64,000 nt of DNA from DSVQ01 sp964484765 (GCA_964484765.1 CAZAGI010000012.1:70585-134584); one strand, 5' to 3'; positions 1-10,341 are shown, numbered from the stretch's first letter. Notes: generated from the letters alone by a model not told the origin. Made by a program: numbers and translations.

Positions 1-2
1 AT

Positions 3-587
3 GAGCAGCAGCAACTCGTGGAGCCAGTGCTGGTGATTTCGCGGCTCAATATTTCTCCCGCCATTCTGACGTGGCGCGGTGATCGGCACGAAACACGTGG
101 CGGCCGTTTCCAACTCGCTGGACTTGATCCGGACCGGGAGTACCCCGTGTTGTTTCTCGACCCCAAGCGCCAACTCGCGGCAAAAGTGATGATCCGCGCA
201 CAGTCCGAATCGCCAACAGTCGTCTTGAAACCATGCGGTAAAGCCACGGCCCGGTTTGTCGATGAAAACGGCCAACCGCTGGTGGGAGCACACGCCAATC
301 TGCATTTCATCCTTACTCCGGGAGCGCCGCGGTTCGATCTCGTGGCAATGAAGGCGGGGTTGTTGTCCGCAGATGCCGATTTCGTCGCCAACATCGACCG
401 CACGAACTACTGGGATGGCCCCAAGGCGGATGAACAGGGACGCATCACCATGCCCGCGCTGATTCCCGGTGCCACGTACCAACTGCAGTATGTCGGGCCA
501 AAAGGAAAATCGTTGATCAAGGAGTTCACCGTCGAGTCGCAGCAAACACTCGACCTGGGCGACATTGTCTGTCAGGAAGAAAAGTAA
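3..587 (+). CDS. C-terminal part of a carboxypeptidase-regulatory-like domain protein (5' truncated by window)
   Basis: The reading frame is open from the window edge (first full codon at base 3) to the TAA at 585-587, so the true start lies upstream. About 194 residues are visible. The middle part reads as a carboxypeptidase-regulatory-like beta-sandwich: a segment like VDENGQPLVGAHANL followed by GRITMPALIPGATYQL is the usual pattern of this fold, ending with a strand that closes in LDLGDIVC. In planctomycetes such repeats often form the C-terminal part of large secreted or membrane-anchored proteins, sometimes attached to an ECF sigma factor or anti-sigma module. No catalytic motif is visible. 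The function is unknown; the fold call is a family inference from the repeat pattern. The next gene starts 30 bases downstream on the same strand. Confidence 0.6.
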   Translation, partial: EQQQLVEPVLVISRLNISPAILTWRGDRHETRGGRFQLAGLDPDREYPVLFLDPKRQLAAKVMIRAQSESPTVVLKPCGKATARFVDENGQPLVGAHANLHFILTPGAPRFDLVAMKAGLLSADADFVANIDRTNYWDGPKADEQGRITMPALIPGATYQLQYVGPKGKSLIKEFTVESQQTLDLGDIVCQEEK

Positions 588-617
588 CGCGTTTTGTCCG
601 ATCAAAAGGGGCACGCG

Positions 618-1997
618 ATGGTCCATGCCTCCCCCGCACCAGCAGTGCCTTCACGGTGGGCGCCGTATGTGCCGACTCCCGCCGCTCCGTGGAATCTGCC
701 ACGGGTTGTGCATCTACATCGACGGGCCGGTTTCGCCGCCACCAGGCCCGAATTGCAGCGCGATCTGCGGGAAGGACCGGACGCGGCTATCGAGCGCGTG
801 CTGGCAGGAACATCGCGGGAAGATATTCCCGGGTCCTCCGCGGCGCTGTCGCACTCCATCGCCGATGCGGCCATGGCGTCGGAGAATCCCGCGCGACTGC
901 AAGCATGGTGGCTTTACCAGATGCTGACTACGCGCGACTCGCTTGGCGAACGCCTCGCACTGATGTGGCACAATCATTTCGCTACCAGCAATCGCAAAGT
1001 GCAGAATCTCGTCCTCATGCGGGAACAGAATGACCTGTTTCGTAAACACGCCCGCGGACATTTCGGCGATCTCCTCGCCGCCGTCGTCAAGCACCCGGCC
1101 ATGCTCGTCTGGCTCGACGCCGACACGAACCGCAAAGGGAAACCCAACGAAAACCTCGCGCGGGAGTTGATGGAGTTATTTACGCTGGGCATCGGTCATT
1201 ACTCCGAAGACGATATCCGCGAAACCGCGCGGGCTTTAACCGGATGGGCCGTCGTCGAAAACCGCTTTGAGTTCCGCGCCGCCCGACACGATGACGGTGA
1301 AAAACAAGTGCTCGGGACTGCTGGTCGGTTGGACGGCGACGGTGTTCTGCGGATTGTGCTCAACCATCCGGCCACCGCACGGCGTCTGGCAGAACGCCTC
1401 ATGCGCACCTATCTGGGTGAAACCGTCGATGAAGCCGCGCTCCAGGAACTTGCCGACGGGATGGCAGCGCGAAATCTTGATGTCGGTTGGGGCATCGCAA
1501 CCATACTGCGTTCGGCAAGGTTCTTCGCCGCGGAGAATCTCCGGTCGCGCGTGCTCGGTCCCATCGAGTATGTTGTCGGAGCACTGCGGGCGTTGGAACT
1601 GTGCAATCCGTTGCCGAGCACGCTCGCACTGGCGGAATGGACAGGACGCATGGGACAGGAACTGTTCTACCCCCCCAACGTGGGTGGTTGGCGTGAAGGC
1701 CGGGGTTGGCTGACCTCCCGCGCGATTGTGGCGCGGGCGAATTTTGCCCAGTCATTGGCTCATGGAAGCCTGTGGTCAACCGACAATGCTCCGGCGCTGG
1801 CGGAACTGTGCCGTCGTTATTGTGGAAGCTCCGAATTGGATGAGTGTACCGCATGGCTTGCGGAGCTCCTCTGGGGGGAAGCGGAACCCGGGATCGTGAA
1901 GGAAATCGCTGCCGCGGCGCGAGCCGTCAAGACAACGCCCCCGCTGACGTCCGCTGTCATGATGTTGCTGACCCGACCTGAACACTACCTGGCTTGA
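618..1997 (+). CDS. DUF1800 family protein
   Basis: 459 residues from ATG 618; the frame extends upstream to a TTG at 594, but ATG 618 follows an AAAAGGGG tract at 604-610 with good spacing and is preferred. The protein matches the DUF1800 pattern: an N-terminal RVVHLHRRAGFAATRPEL segment, then the family hallmark around MWHNHFATSN, then NENLARELMELFTLGIGHYSEDDIRETARALTG-type sequence and a C-terminal FYPPNVGGW motif. DUF1800 proteins are secreted or periplasmic proteins of unknown biochemical function, nearly always encoded next to a DUF1501 protein, as here. The stop codon overlaps the beginning of the next gene region (next ATG is 15 bases downstream), implying a two-gene operon. No conventional signal peptide is visible at the N-terminus, so export may depend on the Tat-exported partner (inference). 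Confidence 0.9.
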   Translation: MVHASPAPAVPSRWAPYVPTPAAPWNLPRVVHLHRRAGFAATRPELQRDLREGPDAAIERVLAGTSREDIPGSSAALSHSIADAAMASENPARLQAWWLYQMLTTRDSLGERLALMWHNHFATSNRKVQNLVLMREQNDLFRKHARGHFGDLLAAVVKHPAMLVWLDADTNRKGKPNENLARELMELFTLGIGHYSEDDIRETARALTGWAVVENRFEFRAARHDDGEKQVLGTAGRLDGDGVLRIVLNHPATARRLAERLMRTYLGETVDEAALQELADGMAARNLDVGWGIATILRSARFFAAENLRSRVLGPIEYVVGALRALELCNPLPSTLALAEWTGRMGQELFYPPNVGGWREGRGWLTSRAIVARANFAQSLAHGSLWSTDNAPALAELCRRYCGSSELDECTAWLAELLWGEAEPGIVKEIAAAARAVKTTPPLTSAVMMLLTRPEHYLA

Positions 1998-2011
1998 ATG
2001 GAGATGTCGCG

Positions 2012-3214
2012 ATGTCCTCCCGACGCCGGTTTCTGCAATCGAGTGCCCTGCTTTCACTGTCTCCATGGTTGCCGAGCTTTCTCGGCAGTACAGCCCGCGC
2101 GGCCGGGGCCGCAACCGACGCCAAAGCGCTGGTCGTCATTCAGCTGGATGGTGGCAACGACAGTCTGAACACAGTCGTGCCCCATCGCGATGACGCTTAT
2201 GCCCGCGCTCGCACCGAATTACGGCTGCCGTCCAAGTCGCTGCATCCCCTCGATGATCACCTCGCTTTGCATCCTTCCATGAAAGCCATGAAGGATTTAT
2301 ACGACGACGGACGGCTCACCGTCGTGCAGAACGTGGGCTATCCCAATCCGGACCGATCACATTTCCGCAGCATGCGCATCTGGCAGACGGCTCAACTCGA
2401 CGACAGCCAGCACAACGATTACGGCTGGCTGGGGCGCACGTTCGATATTCGTGCAGCGCAACGTTCGGAACCCTCGTTCGCTGACGCCGTTTTCGTTGGC
2501 CAGGAGGACTGTCCCATCGCGCTGTGGGGCCGACGATCGACCGCGATTTCGATGGCGCGCGCTGACGATTTGTCATTGGGGTTGGGCGGACTTGATACCG
2601 GAACGCCACCGGCTTTTGTCCCTTCTGGTTCACTGCGTGATTTCGTCTCCCGGCAAGTGTTGTCGGCCTACGCTGCCGCGAAAGAGTTCACGTCGCAACC
2701 ATCGCCATCGAGTGCGAGTGCAACCCCGTATCCCGACACGCCTCTGGCATCCCGCTTGTGGCTCGTGTTGCGGTGCTTGCAGACCCAGGCGCACGCCCGT
2801 GTGTATTACCTCGTACAGCCCGGCTATGACACGCACGCCACGCAACTCAACATGCACGCACAACTGCTGCGCGAGTTTTCCGAGGCGCTGCGCGCGTTCC
2901 TCGACGATCTGCGTGCCTGTCGGCTGGACGACCGGGTGGTGGTCCTCGCCTTCAGCGAGTTTGGTCGTCGCGTCCAGGAAAATGAATCTCACGGAACCGA
3001 CCACGGCGCGGCGGGTTCGGTCTTTCTGGCGGGACGTCCAGTGCAGGGAGGCATCGTCGGCTCCGCGCCCGACCTGTCCAACCTCGATCGCGGTGACCTG
3101 AAAGTGCTCCTCGATTTCCGCCAGGTCTACGCCACCATTCTGCACCAATGGCTTTCCGTCACACCGCAGGATGTCTTGGGTTCGAAGTTTGCAACCCTTC
3201 CACTTCTGGCGTGA
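2012..3214 (+). CDS. DUF1501 family protein with Tat signal
   Basis: 400 residues from ATG 2012; GGAGAT at 2000-2005 serves as ribosome site. The N-terminus MSSRRRFLQSSALLSL is a twin-arginine signal (RRRFLQ) with a hydrophobic stretch and an ARAAGA cleavage region. DUF1501 hallmarks follow: VVIQLDGGNDSLNTVVP near residue 40, a GYDTHATQLNMHAQLL segment, and VVVLAFSEFGRRVQENESHGTDHGAAG, which carries the conserved SEFGR and TDHG elements of this sulfatase/alkaline-phosphatase-like superfamily branch. The family has no established substrate. It is paired with the DUF1800 gene directly upstream, a widely conserved planctomycete arrangement. It converges with malQ, 54 bases away. Confidence 0.92.
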   Translation: MSSRRRFLQSSALLSLSPWLPSFLGSTARAAGAATDAKALVVIQLDGGNDSLNTVVPHRDDAYARARTELRLPSKSLHPLDDHLALHPSMKAMKDLYDDGRLTVVQNVGYPNPDRSHFRSMRIWQTAQLDDSQHNDYGWLGRTFDIRAAQRSEPSFADAVFVGQEDCPIALWGRRSTAISMARADDLSLGLGGLDTGTPPAFVPSGSLRDFVSRQVLSAYAAAKEFTSQPSPSSASATPYPDTPLASRLWLVLRCLQTQAHARVYYLVQPGYDTHATQLNMHAQLLREFSEALRAFLDDLRACRLDDRVVVLAFSEFGRRVQENESHGTDHGAAGSVFLAGRPVQGGIVGSAPDLSNLDRGDLKVLLDFRQVYATILHQWLSVTPQDVLGSKFATLPLLA

Positions 3215-3268
3215 TAGCGGCACACAACGTGCAACGGATACGGCGCAGTCTTCGTATACGCGCGCGAA

Positions 3269-4798
3269 TTACCGTCCGGTTGATGCTGTCAGTTCATGCA
3301 GGCGAGCAGCGAGTTCCGTGGTCAACATGCCCGGGCCATACTTCCACTGCCAGTTGCCATAATCGCCGAAGGCGGTGCCGGGGGTGTTCATCCGCGCGGT
3401 GCGGTCGAGCGACAGTACGTCCTGCAGCGGAGTGACCGCCAGCAGCGAACTTGAACGCCAGGCCAAATCGATGAACTCCCACGCGATGTGCTGCGGATCG
3501 CAAGGCGTGAATTCCCGCAGTTGCTGCAGCCGATCGGGATACGGGACGATCTCGGCCTCAAACCAGCCCACGGTGGTGTCGTTATCATGTGTCCCGGTGT
3601 AAACGACCGAGTTGGGATCGAATTCGTCAAGCCGAAACCGCGGCTCGTGCGGCGCGCCGGGCAAGCGGAACTGCAGCACATTCATGCCGGGCAATCCGAA
3701 TCGCTTCCGTAGCGCGTGCACTTGCTCGGTGATCATTCCCAGGTCTTCGGCGATAATTGGCAATTGCCCGGCGTCGTCACGCAGCGCATCACGCAGCGCG
3801 GCGAGAAATGCGTCATTGGGACCGATCACCCACTCGCCGTTCACGGCGGTCTCTTCCCCCGCCGGGATCGACCAATAGGCTTCAAAGCCGCGAAAATGAT
3901 CGAGCCGGACCAGATCGACTTGCCGTAATGCCGCTCGCATGCGGGCGATCCACCAGCGATAGCCGTCACGTTCCAGCGCGTCCCATTCATAAAGAGGATT
4001 TGACCACAGTTGCCCTGTTTCGGCGAAATAATCGGGCGGGACGCCGGCGACGCGCGTGGACCGCCCGGTTTCATCGAGCTGAAACCACGCCCGATTGGCC
4101 CACACGTCGGCGCTATCATGGGCGACATAAATCGGCACATCGCCGATGACCTTCACACCGCGCGAGACGGCATATTCCCGCAAGGCATCCCACTGACGAA
4201 AAAAGAGAAATTGCCACAGCCGATGGGCATCAAGCCGTGCGGCATGGCGACTGCGGCCTGCGTCCGACAGGCGGTGTTCGGCGGAGACATCCACATCCCA
4301 CTCTAGCCACCAGCGACCGCCGTTGATCTCGCGGAGCGTCATGAACTCGGCATGCGGCTCAAGCCAAGCCTGCTCGGCATGACAGAAGCGATCGAATTCC
4401 GCGCGGAGCGCGGGCGACGATCGACCATGCCGAAAACGTTCGGCCACAATTTCCAGTAATTGCTGTTTGCGGGTTCCTGCCGGCGCGAAGTGGACGCGCG
4501 GTGCGTTGAGATCGACTCCCCGGGATGCGTCGGTGCATTCATCGCGTGTCAGCAACGCTTCGTGCGACAAATCTTCCGGGCTGATCAGCCAGGGATTGCC
4601 GGCGAAAGCCGATGGCGATTGGTAGGGCGAGTCTCCCTTGTCGGTGGGGACCAGCGGTAACACCTGCCAGTATTTCTGACCGGCAGCAGCCAGCCAATCG
4701 ATCCAGTGGAAGGCTTCCGGCCCGAGATCGCCGATACCAAACGGCGAGGGAATCGACGTGGGGTGCAACAACACACCACTGGCGCGATGGCTCAACAT
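3269..4798 (-). CDS. malQ: 4-alpha-glucanotransferase (amylomaltase, GH77)
   Basis: 509 residues from ATG 4798 (the frame also offers TTG 4816, six codons earlier). The enzyme transfers alpha-1,4-glucan chains between maltodextrins or to glucose and acts in the cytoplasm in glycogen and maltodextrin metabolism. GH77 signatures are visible: RASGVLLHPTSIPSPFGIGDLG at the start, WQVLPLVPTDKGDSPYQSPSAFAGN, the nucleophile region VRLDHFRGFEAYW, the acid/base region IIAEDLGMIT, and TGTHDNDTTVGW. Length is normal for the bacterial short MalQ class. It stands alone between convergent DUF1501 and a divergent WD40-like gene, so no glycogen operon is visible. Confidence 0.96.
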   Translation of the reverse strand: MLSHRASGVLLHPTSIPSPFGIGDLGPEAFHWIDWLAAAGQKYWQVLPLVPTDKGDSPYQSPSAFAGNPWLISPEDLSHEALLTRDECTDASRGVDLNAPRVHFAPAGTRKQQLLEIVAERFRHGRSSPALRAEFDRFCHAEQAWLEPHAEFMTLREINGGRWWLEWDVDVSAEHRLSDAGRSRHAARLDAHRLWQFLFFRQWDALREYAVSRGVKVIGDVPIYVAHDSADVWANRAWFQLDETGRSTRVAGVPPDYFAETGQLWSNPLYEWDALERDGYRWWIARMRAALRQVDLVRLDHFRGFEAYWSIPAGEETAVNGEWVIGPNDAFLAALRDALRDDAGQLPIIAEDLGMITEQVHALRKRFGLPGMNVLQFRLPGAPHEPRFRLDEFDPNSVVYTGTHDNDTTVGWFEAEIVPYPDRLQQLREFTPCDPQHIAWEFIDLAWRSSSLLAVTPLQDVLSLDRTARMNTPGTAFGDYGNWQWKYGPGMLTTELAARLHELTASTGR

Positions 4799-5030
4799 AT
4801 GACAAACCGGCTCCAACCGGGATCCTCAGGCAGCGCGCTGTCCCGAGCAGGCAGCGTAGTCGATGCCCGGCTCAGTGAGAAGTCTGTCCACCGAGAAATG
4901 GGAAGGGATGCTGGTCATCGGTCAAGGTGCGTTGCGAGTCGGTACATTTCCGCAGGCGAATTGTGGGAACGATTTTGCTGGCATAGGCGTCTCATGGGGT
5001 GCACAATCTCGCATTTTTAGAGCCTCACCG

Positions 5031-6113
5031 ATGCGATGTTTCAGTATGTCGTCTGCGATCGTCGTCGTTGCGATGGTCTCAGTCTCCGCGGCAGAAAAGT
5101 CCGTAGCAGTGGTCGCCCAGGCCACGCCCGTCGTCAATCTCGCGTGGCAGCATCATTCGAACGGACTGATTACCACCGGCCGATACAACGGCCTTGGTCA
5201 ATGGATGTTTTCGATTCGCGCCGGACTCGACCTCGTGGCGGTCGAACTGAATCAACTGACGCGCATGCCGAACTACTCCAATTCCCTGGCGGTCGGTGGA
5301 AAGCCGGGGACCATCGTCGTCGGCACCAATGCTGGCACGGTCGTCCTGTATGACGCCATCACCCTTGAGGTCAAACAGACGTTAAAGGTTGGCCCCGAAT
5401 TCAGCGTGTATGCTGTGGCCATCAATGCGGACGGAAAACACATCGCCGCGTGTCGTACCGACGGCACCGTATTGGTTTGGAGCACCACGCAAGAAATGCC
5501 GTTGTTCCATCTGCAAAAAACTAGCCGCGAAGGCGAACGGATGGCCGCGCTGGCGTTTTCTCCGGATGGCAAATCGCTGGCGACGTTGAGCCGGTATGGC
5601 TACCTCGCATTATGGAACCTCGCCGACGGCAGCCGGATTGGAGAACCCGTCGACCGCATCGGAGGTGAGCAGGATACGTTGCAATTTACGCGGGATGGCG
5701 CGCGGCTGATGCTGATCAACCGCGCCTCGATTCGGAGTTGGCATCCGCAACAGGAACCCAAGCCGCGTGAAATCATTCCGCCGGAAGAGGTCTGCCCGCG
5801 CTATTCACGGAACGAACTCGACCAGCCCGGCAGCCGTCCCGACTTTGGCCACGGCATTCGTTTTGCCGGACCGGCTGCCCTTTCTCCGGATACCAAACAG
5901 GTTGTCAGCGTCCTGGAGTCAGGAGAAATCGCGATCTGGGATCTTGCCACACTCAAAGTTCAAAGGCGATTACCGCCGCCGGAGATCAAATCGAACGACA
6001 CACCACTGGGACGCGCGTTCGAACGGATCGCGTTTGCTCCCGACGCGAAGAAGATTGCAGCGGTGACCACGGCCGGAGAACTGATTGTGTGGCAACTGGA
6101 ACCCGGTCCGTGA
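5031..6113 (+). CDS. Exported WD40-repeat-like beta-propeller protein
   Basis: 360 residues if translation starts at ATG 5031, which gives a short signal peptide (MRCFSMSSAIVVVAMVSVSAAEKS); the frame runs upstream to 4863, but that extension lacks protein-like character. ATG 5046 is another possibility. The mature part contains WD40-like blades, with segments such as VYAVAINADGKHIAACRTDGTVLVWST, LAFSPDGKSLATLSRYGYLALWNLADG and FAPDAKKIAAVTTAGELIVWQLE, about five or six in all. WD40 propellers are interaction scaffolds and no enzymatic role is indicated. The gene ends seven bases before the convergent hrpA stop. Start choice is moderately uncertain because no clear ribosome site precedes either ATG. 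Confidence 0.8.
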   Translation: MRCFSMSSAIVVVAMVSVSAAEKSVAVVAQATPVVNLAWQHHSNGLITTGRYNGLGQWMFSIRAGLDLVAVELNQLTRMPNYSNSLAVGGKPGTIVVGTNAGTVVLYDAITLEVKQTLKVGPEFSVYAVAINADGKHIAACRTDGTVLVWSTTQEMPLFHLQKTSREGERMAALAFSPDGKSLATLSRYGYLALWNLADGSRIGEPVDRIGGEQDTLQFTRDGARLMLINRASIRSWHPQQEPKPREIIPPEEVCPRYSRNELDQPGSRPDFGHGIRFAGPAALSPDTKQVVSVLESGEIAIWDLATLKVQRRLPPPEIKSNDTPLGRAFERIAFAPDAKKIAAVTTAGELIVWQLEPGP

Positions 6114-6120
6114 GACCGCA

Positions 6121-9100
6121 CTAACCGGCTGATTCCACAACAATCGCCCATTGCTTATCGAGGCGTTTTTCCGAGACAGTGATCACCGCTCCCAGTTCCT
6201 GCGCGAACAGCAGGATGCGATATTCTTCGAGCATCCAGCGGTAGTTTTCCAGTTCCGGGTCGTAGATCCCCCGGTCGCGCATCATACAGGCTCGGTCTTT
6301 CCAGCGCTGCCAGCGCGGCAAGAAGCTCGCGACCTGCTGGGCATCACGCGGGCCGCTTCCCGACGACAGCTTTTCCAGCCGCCGCACGATTCCTCGCAGA
6401 TAACGCGGAATGTGCGTGAACCACGTCCATGGGGTACGGATGAGGAAACCGCTGGCCAGCAGATGCGCCAAGTGATCGTGCAGATCCTGTCGCGTCGCCT
6501 GATACTGCGGCAGATCGGTCCGTTCCCACAAGCGGCGGATTTGCGTGTAGGTTTCGAACAATGGTTGCAGTTGCCGTGCCACCAGCGCCGCTGCCGCGGG
6601 AATGTGCGGCTTCCCCGACGCGATCCGCAGACCGAAATCCTCCTGCGAGCGCGGCCAAGGCGATTCCGAGAGAAACGCGCGCTCGGCAATCCGCTCCGCG
6701 AGATGCTGCCGCAGGGGAAACGGTTGCGGCAATGTCTGGCCGAGCAAGGTCCACGCATTGATGAATGGCAGATGATCGACCTGCTGCTTCAGTTCGCGCG
6801 ACATCGTCAGACAGAAGAGGCGAATCAGTCCGAAGCGAAACTCATACGCCGCCTGGATCGTAGAATCATAAAGTCGCAACGACACACTGTCCCCGCGATC
6901 CAGCAGCGTGGGATAACCCGTCAACTTGAGACCAGCACGCTCGATCGGGACGGCATCGGGAAGTGGGCCGAAATCCCACGTTTTCAGGCCGTCGCGCGTC
7001 CAGTGCGGATCGGGTGCGGCTGAGAAAGTTGCCGCGGCTTTCGCGCCGAGTAGCGCGCGGAGTTCGTCGAGATCGCGGCTGACCCCCAGCGGCTTTTCCT
7101 CCGGATCAATCACTTCGATCCGCATCCGTAAATGGTCTGGAAGTTTGTCTTCCTGAAAGGCCGTCACGGGAATCGCGGTGCCGGTGACCTCGCCGACAGC
7201 GCGCGTGATGGCCGTCAACAAAGACCCTTCACCGAAGTGCAACCGGGCGGTGACCGCTTTTGCGACGTCGGGCAAAGGGACGAGGTCCCGCCGCACATCC
7301 TTCGGCAGCGATCGCAATAATGCGGTGACTTTGTCTTCCAGCAATCCCGGTACGAGCCAACGCAGCCGGTCGGAATCGAGCTGATTCAACCCTGCTTGCG
7401 GGACGGTGACGGTCACACCGTCAACGTCTTCCCCTGGTTCATGCTGGTATGTCAGCGGCAACCGCAGTTGAGCGATGGCGAGCGTCTCGGGGAACAGCGT
7501 GGGCGAAGCAATCTCCGCTTGCGGGATCAACAGATCGGCATCGGTCATGAAGAGCGACGGTGTCTCGGAAGCCATGTCGGCAGCCGCGCGGGAAGGATGA
7601 GGCCGCGAATCTTTTGCTCCTCGACTCTGGCGATCGCGTTGACTTGTTGCTGGCGCTTCGGGCTGGTTCAGATACCGTTTCAATGATGTGCCATCAACGA
7701 CATCCCTGGGTAAACGCGTTTCATAAAAGGCGATTACATCTTCTTCATCGCGCAGCATGGCTGGTTGCCGACTGCGTGTTTGCAGGTCGCGGAGGGATTG
7801 AGCGAGTTTCAAGTTGTGTGCGAGAAATTCCGGCGGATCGGGCCAGACGCCGTTGACGAGTCCCTCGCGCACGAACAACTCGCGCGCGATGTGTGGATCG
7901 ATTTTTGCATACCGCACGCGGCGCTTTGGCACGAGCGGCAATCCGAACAACGAGACCTTCTCGTTCGCCATGACGCACAACGCATCCGGATCCCAATGCG
8001 GCTCACTGTGGGATTTGGTGACGAGATGTCCTGCGAGCGGTTCGATCCACGCCGGATCGATGCGGCCCACCGTGCGCAGATACCGGCGCGTGGTTTCGAG
8101 CAATTCACCGCAGACGATCCATTTGGGCGATTTCCCGGCGAGGCATGACCCCGGCCACAGCGCCGCCTTCATCCCGCCGGCCGCCAGATACTCACCGCTT
8201 TCTGTCCGGTACGCCACGCTCGAAAGGTATCCCGTCAGCAGTGCACGGTGAATCGCCGCCGAGCGCGATGGGTCGCAAGGACCATCGCGCAATGGCGCGC
8301 GCGGCTTGCCGGACTTCACGCGGTTTGCGTCTTCGCCCCGCTGGCGATCACGTCGTCCGGCGTCGGTTTCCCGCACGAGTTCGCGCAGTTCGCGGTGAAT
8401 ATCGACCCACTCCTGTATCCGCACTGGCGACAGGAAATTCTGCACACAGGCTTTACGCAACTGGCTGCGCGTCAAATCGTCCTTCAACTTGTGATAGAAA
8501 TCCCACAATCGCAAATAGCTGAGAAAATCGGAATCGGGATCGGCGAAACGGCTATGAGCTTCGTCGGCGTTTTTCTGCTTGTCGAGCGGCCGCTCGCGCG
8601 GGTCTTGCAGTTCCAACGCTGAGGCAATGATCAGAATGTCATCCAGGCAGTTCTCGTGTCGCCCGGCGACCACGATCCGGGCAATCCGCGGATCCACAGG
8701 TAAGCGGTGCAGTGTGCGACCGAGTTCCGTCAACACCCACCGTGGCGTTTTTTCTCCGGGCGTCGCCGGCTCAACGGACGCCTCGCTCTCCGGCAGACGA
8801 CGATGCCCCTCCTCGACCGCACCGAGTTCAAACAGAGTCTTGTACGCATCGCGAACGGCCTCGATTTTCGGTGGTTCAAGGAACGGGAACTGATCAACAT
8901 GACCAAGCCCCAGCGCCTCCAGTTGCAGAATGACTGCGGCGAGGTTCGACCGCAGAATTTCCGGCGGTGTGTAGCGCTCACGGCGCTCATAGTCTTCCCG
9001 ACTGTAGAGCCGGAAACAGACCCCCGGTCCGATGCGGCCGCACCGTCCCGCCCGCTGATCGGCGGACGCTTGCGAGACCGATTCGATGGGCAACCGCTGT

Positions 9101-10251
9101 AATTTTGACTTCGGGGAGTACCGGCTGATGCGGGCCGTGCCGGTGTCGATGACGTAGCGAATGCCGGGAACAGTCAGCGAGGATTCCGCCACGTTGGTGG
9201 CCAGCACAATCCGTCGATGGGATCCCGTTTGAAACACGCGCTGTTGTTCCGCGGCGGGCAATCGCGCGTAGAGCGGCAACAGATCGGGCTTGCCACCGGG
9301 GAGTTGCCGGCCCTTCAGCCGTTTCATCATTTCGTGAATGTCGCGCTCTGTTGGGAGAAAGACAAGCACGTCGCCCGGGCCGCGCAAACATGCCGCCTCC
9401 ACGGCCGTCGCCACTTCGTCCTCGAAATCACGATCCTCAACGGCATCGTCTTTGGATGTCGTGATCTCGGGATAGACAATCTCCACGGGATAGCTGCGGC
9501 CGGAGACCGTGAGAATGGGCACCGTCCCCGCGACCGACTGAAAGTGTTCAGCGAACCGTTCGGCGTCGATCGTGGCCGACGTGATGATCAATTTCAAATC
9601 GCGGCGCTTCACCAGCAGACGGTGCAGATAGCCGAGCAGAAAATCAATGTTCAGCGAACGCTCGTGGGCTTCGTCGATGATCACCGTGTCATAGCGGTTG
9701 AGCCAGCGATCAGTCGTGGATTCCGCGAGCAATAGCCCGTCGGTCATCAGTTTGATGTAAGTGTGCGGACTGGAGACATCGCTGAAGCGGACCTGGTAAC
9801 CAACCTCGCGACCGAGGGGCACGCCGAGCTCGTCAGCCACGCGCGCCGCGATCGTCCGTGCGGCGATCCGGCGCGGCTGCGTGTGACCGATCATGCCGTC
9901 AATACCGCGGCCGAGCTCCAGGCACATTTTCGGTAGCTGCGTCGATTTCCCAGAGCCGGTTTCACCGCAGATAACCACCACCTGGTAATCGCGAATCGTG
10001 GTCAGAATTTCATCGCGTCGCGCGTGGATCGGCAGCGTGTCGTCATACGGGATGATCGGTATCCGCTGCGCACGTTCTGCGCGGTGTTGTCGCGCACGTT
10101 CCAGTTCCGCCTGCCACTTGGCGAGTTTCTGGTCAAAGGGTTTGTCGGCACGCTGGGCTTCGGCGATTTCCCGCCACTTGCGGCGCAGGCGGATCCGATC
10201 GACGAGCATCGTCTCCAGCAGGGCCGCATCAAATTCCGTGAGCGAGAGCAT
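6121..10251 (-). CDS. hrpA: ATP-dependent RNA helicase HrpA (DEAH box, DUF3418)
   Basis: 1376 residues from ATG 10251 (GTG 10260 is an alternative). Superfamily 2 helicase with Walker A GETGSGKSTQLP near residue 95, the DEAH box in IIDEAHERSLNIDFLLGYL, motif III ITSATID, motif V VLATNVAESSLTVPGIRYVID, and motif VI QRAGRCGRIGPG. The HA2/OB-like region follows and the C-terminal 550 residues are the HrpA-specific DUF3418 region. Length is close to the 1300-residue HrpA family. HrpA helicases act in the cytoplasm on RNA and, in E. coli, in resolving stalled ribosomes. It lies downstream of the ExbD/TolQ group on the same strand, with a 90-base gap after the last exbD, so cotranscription is possible but not shown. 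Confidence 0.96.
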   Translation of the reverse strand: MLSLTEFDAALLETMLVDRIRLRRKWREIAEAQRADKPFDQKLAKWQAELERARQHRAERAQRIPIIPYDDTLPIHARRDEILTTIRDYQVVVICGETGSGKSTQLPKMCLELGRGIDGMIGHTQPRRIAARTIAARVADELGVPLGREVGYQVRFSDVSSPHTYIKLMTDGLLLAESTTDRWLNRYDTVIIDEAHERSLNIDFLLGYLHRLLVKRRDLKLIITSATIDAERFAEHFQSVAGTVPILTVSGRSYPVEIVYPEITTSKDDAVEDRDFEDEVATAVEAACLRGPGDVLVFLPTERDIHEMMKRLKGRQLPGGKPDLLPLYARLPAAEQQRVFQTGSHRRIVLATNVAESSLTVPGIRYVIDTGTARISRYSPKSKLQRLPIESVSQASADQRAGRCGRIGPGVCFRLYSREDYERRERYTPPEILRSNLAAVILQLEALGLGHVDQFPFLEPPKIEAVRDAYKTLFELGAVEEGHRRLPESEASVEPATPGEKTPRWVLTELGRTLHRLPVDPRIARIVVAGRHENCLDDILIIASALELQDPRERPLDKQKNADEAHSRFADPDSDFLSYLRLWDFYHKLKDDLTRSQLRKACVQNFLSPVRIQEWVDIHRELRELVRETDAGRRDRQRGEDANRVKSGKPRAPLRDGPCDPSRSAAIHRALLTGYLSSVAYRTESGEYLAAGGMKAALWPGSCLAGKSPKWIVCGELLETTRRYLRTVGRIDPAWIEPLAGHLVTKSHSEPHWDPDALCVMANEKVSLFGLPLVPKRRVRYAKIDPHIARELFVREGLVNGVWPDPPEFLAHNLKLAQSLRDLQTRSRQPAMLRDEEDVIAFYETRLPRDVVDGTSLKRYLNQPEAPATSQRDRQSRGAKDSRPHPSRAAADMASETPSLFMTDADLLIPQAEIASPTLFPETLAIAQLRLPLTYQHEPGEDVDGVTVTVPQAGLNQLDSDRLRWLVPGLLEDKVTALLRSLPKDVRRDLVPLPDVAKAVTARLHFGEGSLLTAITRAVGEVTGTAIPVTAFQEDKLPDHLRMRIEVIDPEEKPLGVSRDLDELRALLGAKAAATFSAAPDPHWTRDGLKTWDFGPLPDAVPIERAGLKLTGYPTLLDRGDSVSLRLYDSTIQAAYEFRFGLIRLFCLTMSRELKQQVDHLPFINAWTLLGQTLPQPFPLRQHLAERIAERAFLSESPWPRSQEDFGLRIASGKPHIPAAAALVARQLQPLFETYTQIRRLWERTDLPQYQATRQDLHDHLAHLLASGFLIRTPWTWFTHIPRYLRGIVRRLEKLSSGSGPRDAQQVASFLPRWQRWKDRACMMRDRGIYDPELENYRWMLEEYRILLFAQELGAVITVSEKRLDKQWAIVVESAG

Positions 10252-10341
10252 GACGCCCACGATTGTAGTCGTAACCAGCCTGCTGCGTCAGCGAGCAGCG
10301 CCTCGACCGCAAAAACCCTGGCAGCGAGCCGATACCGGGAA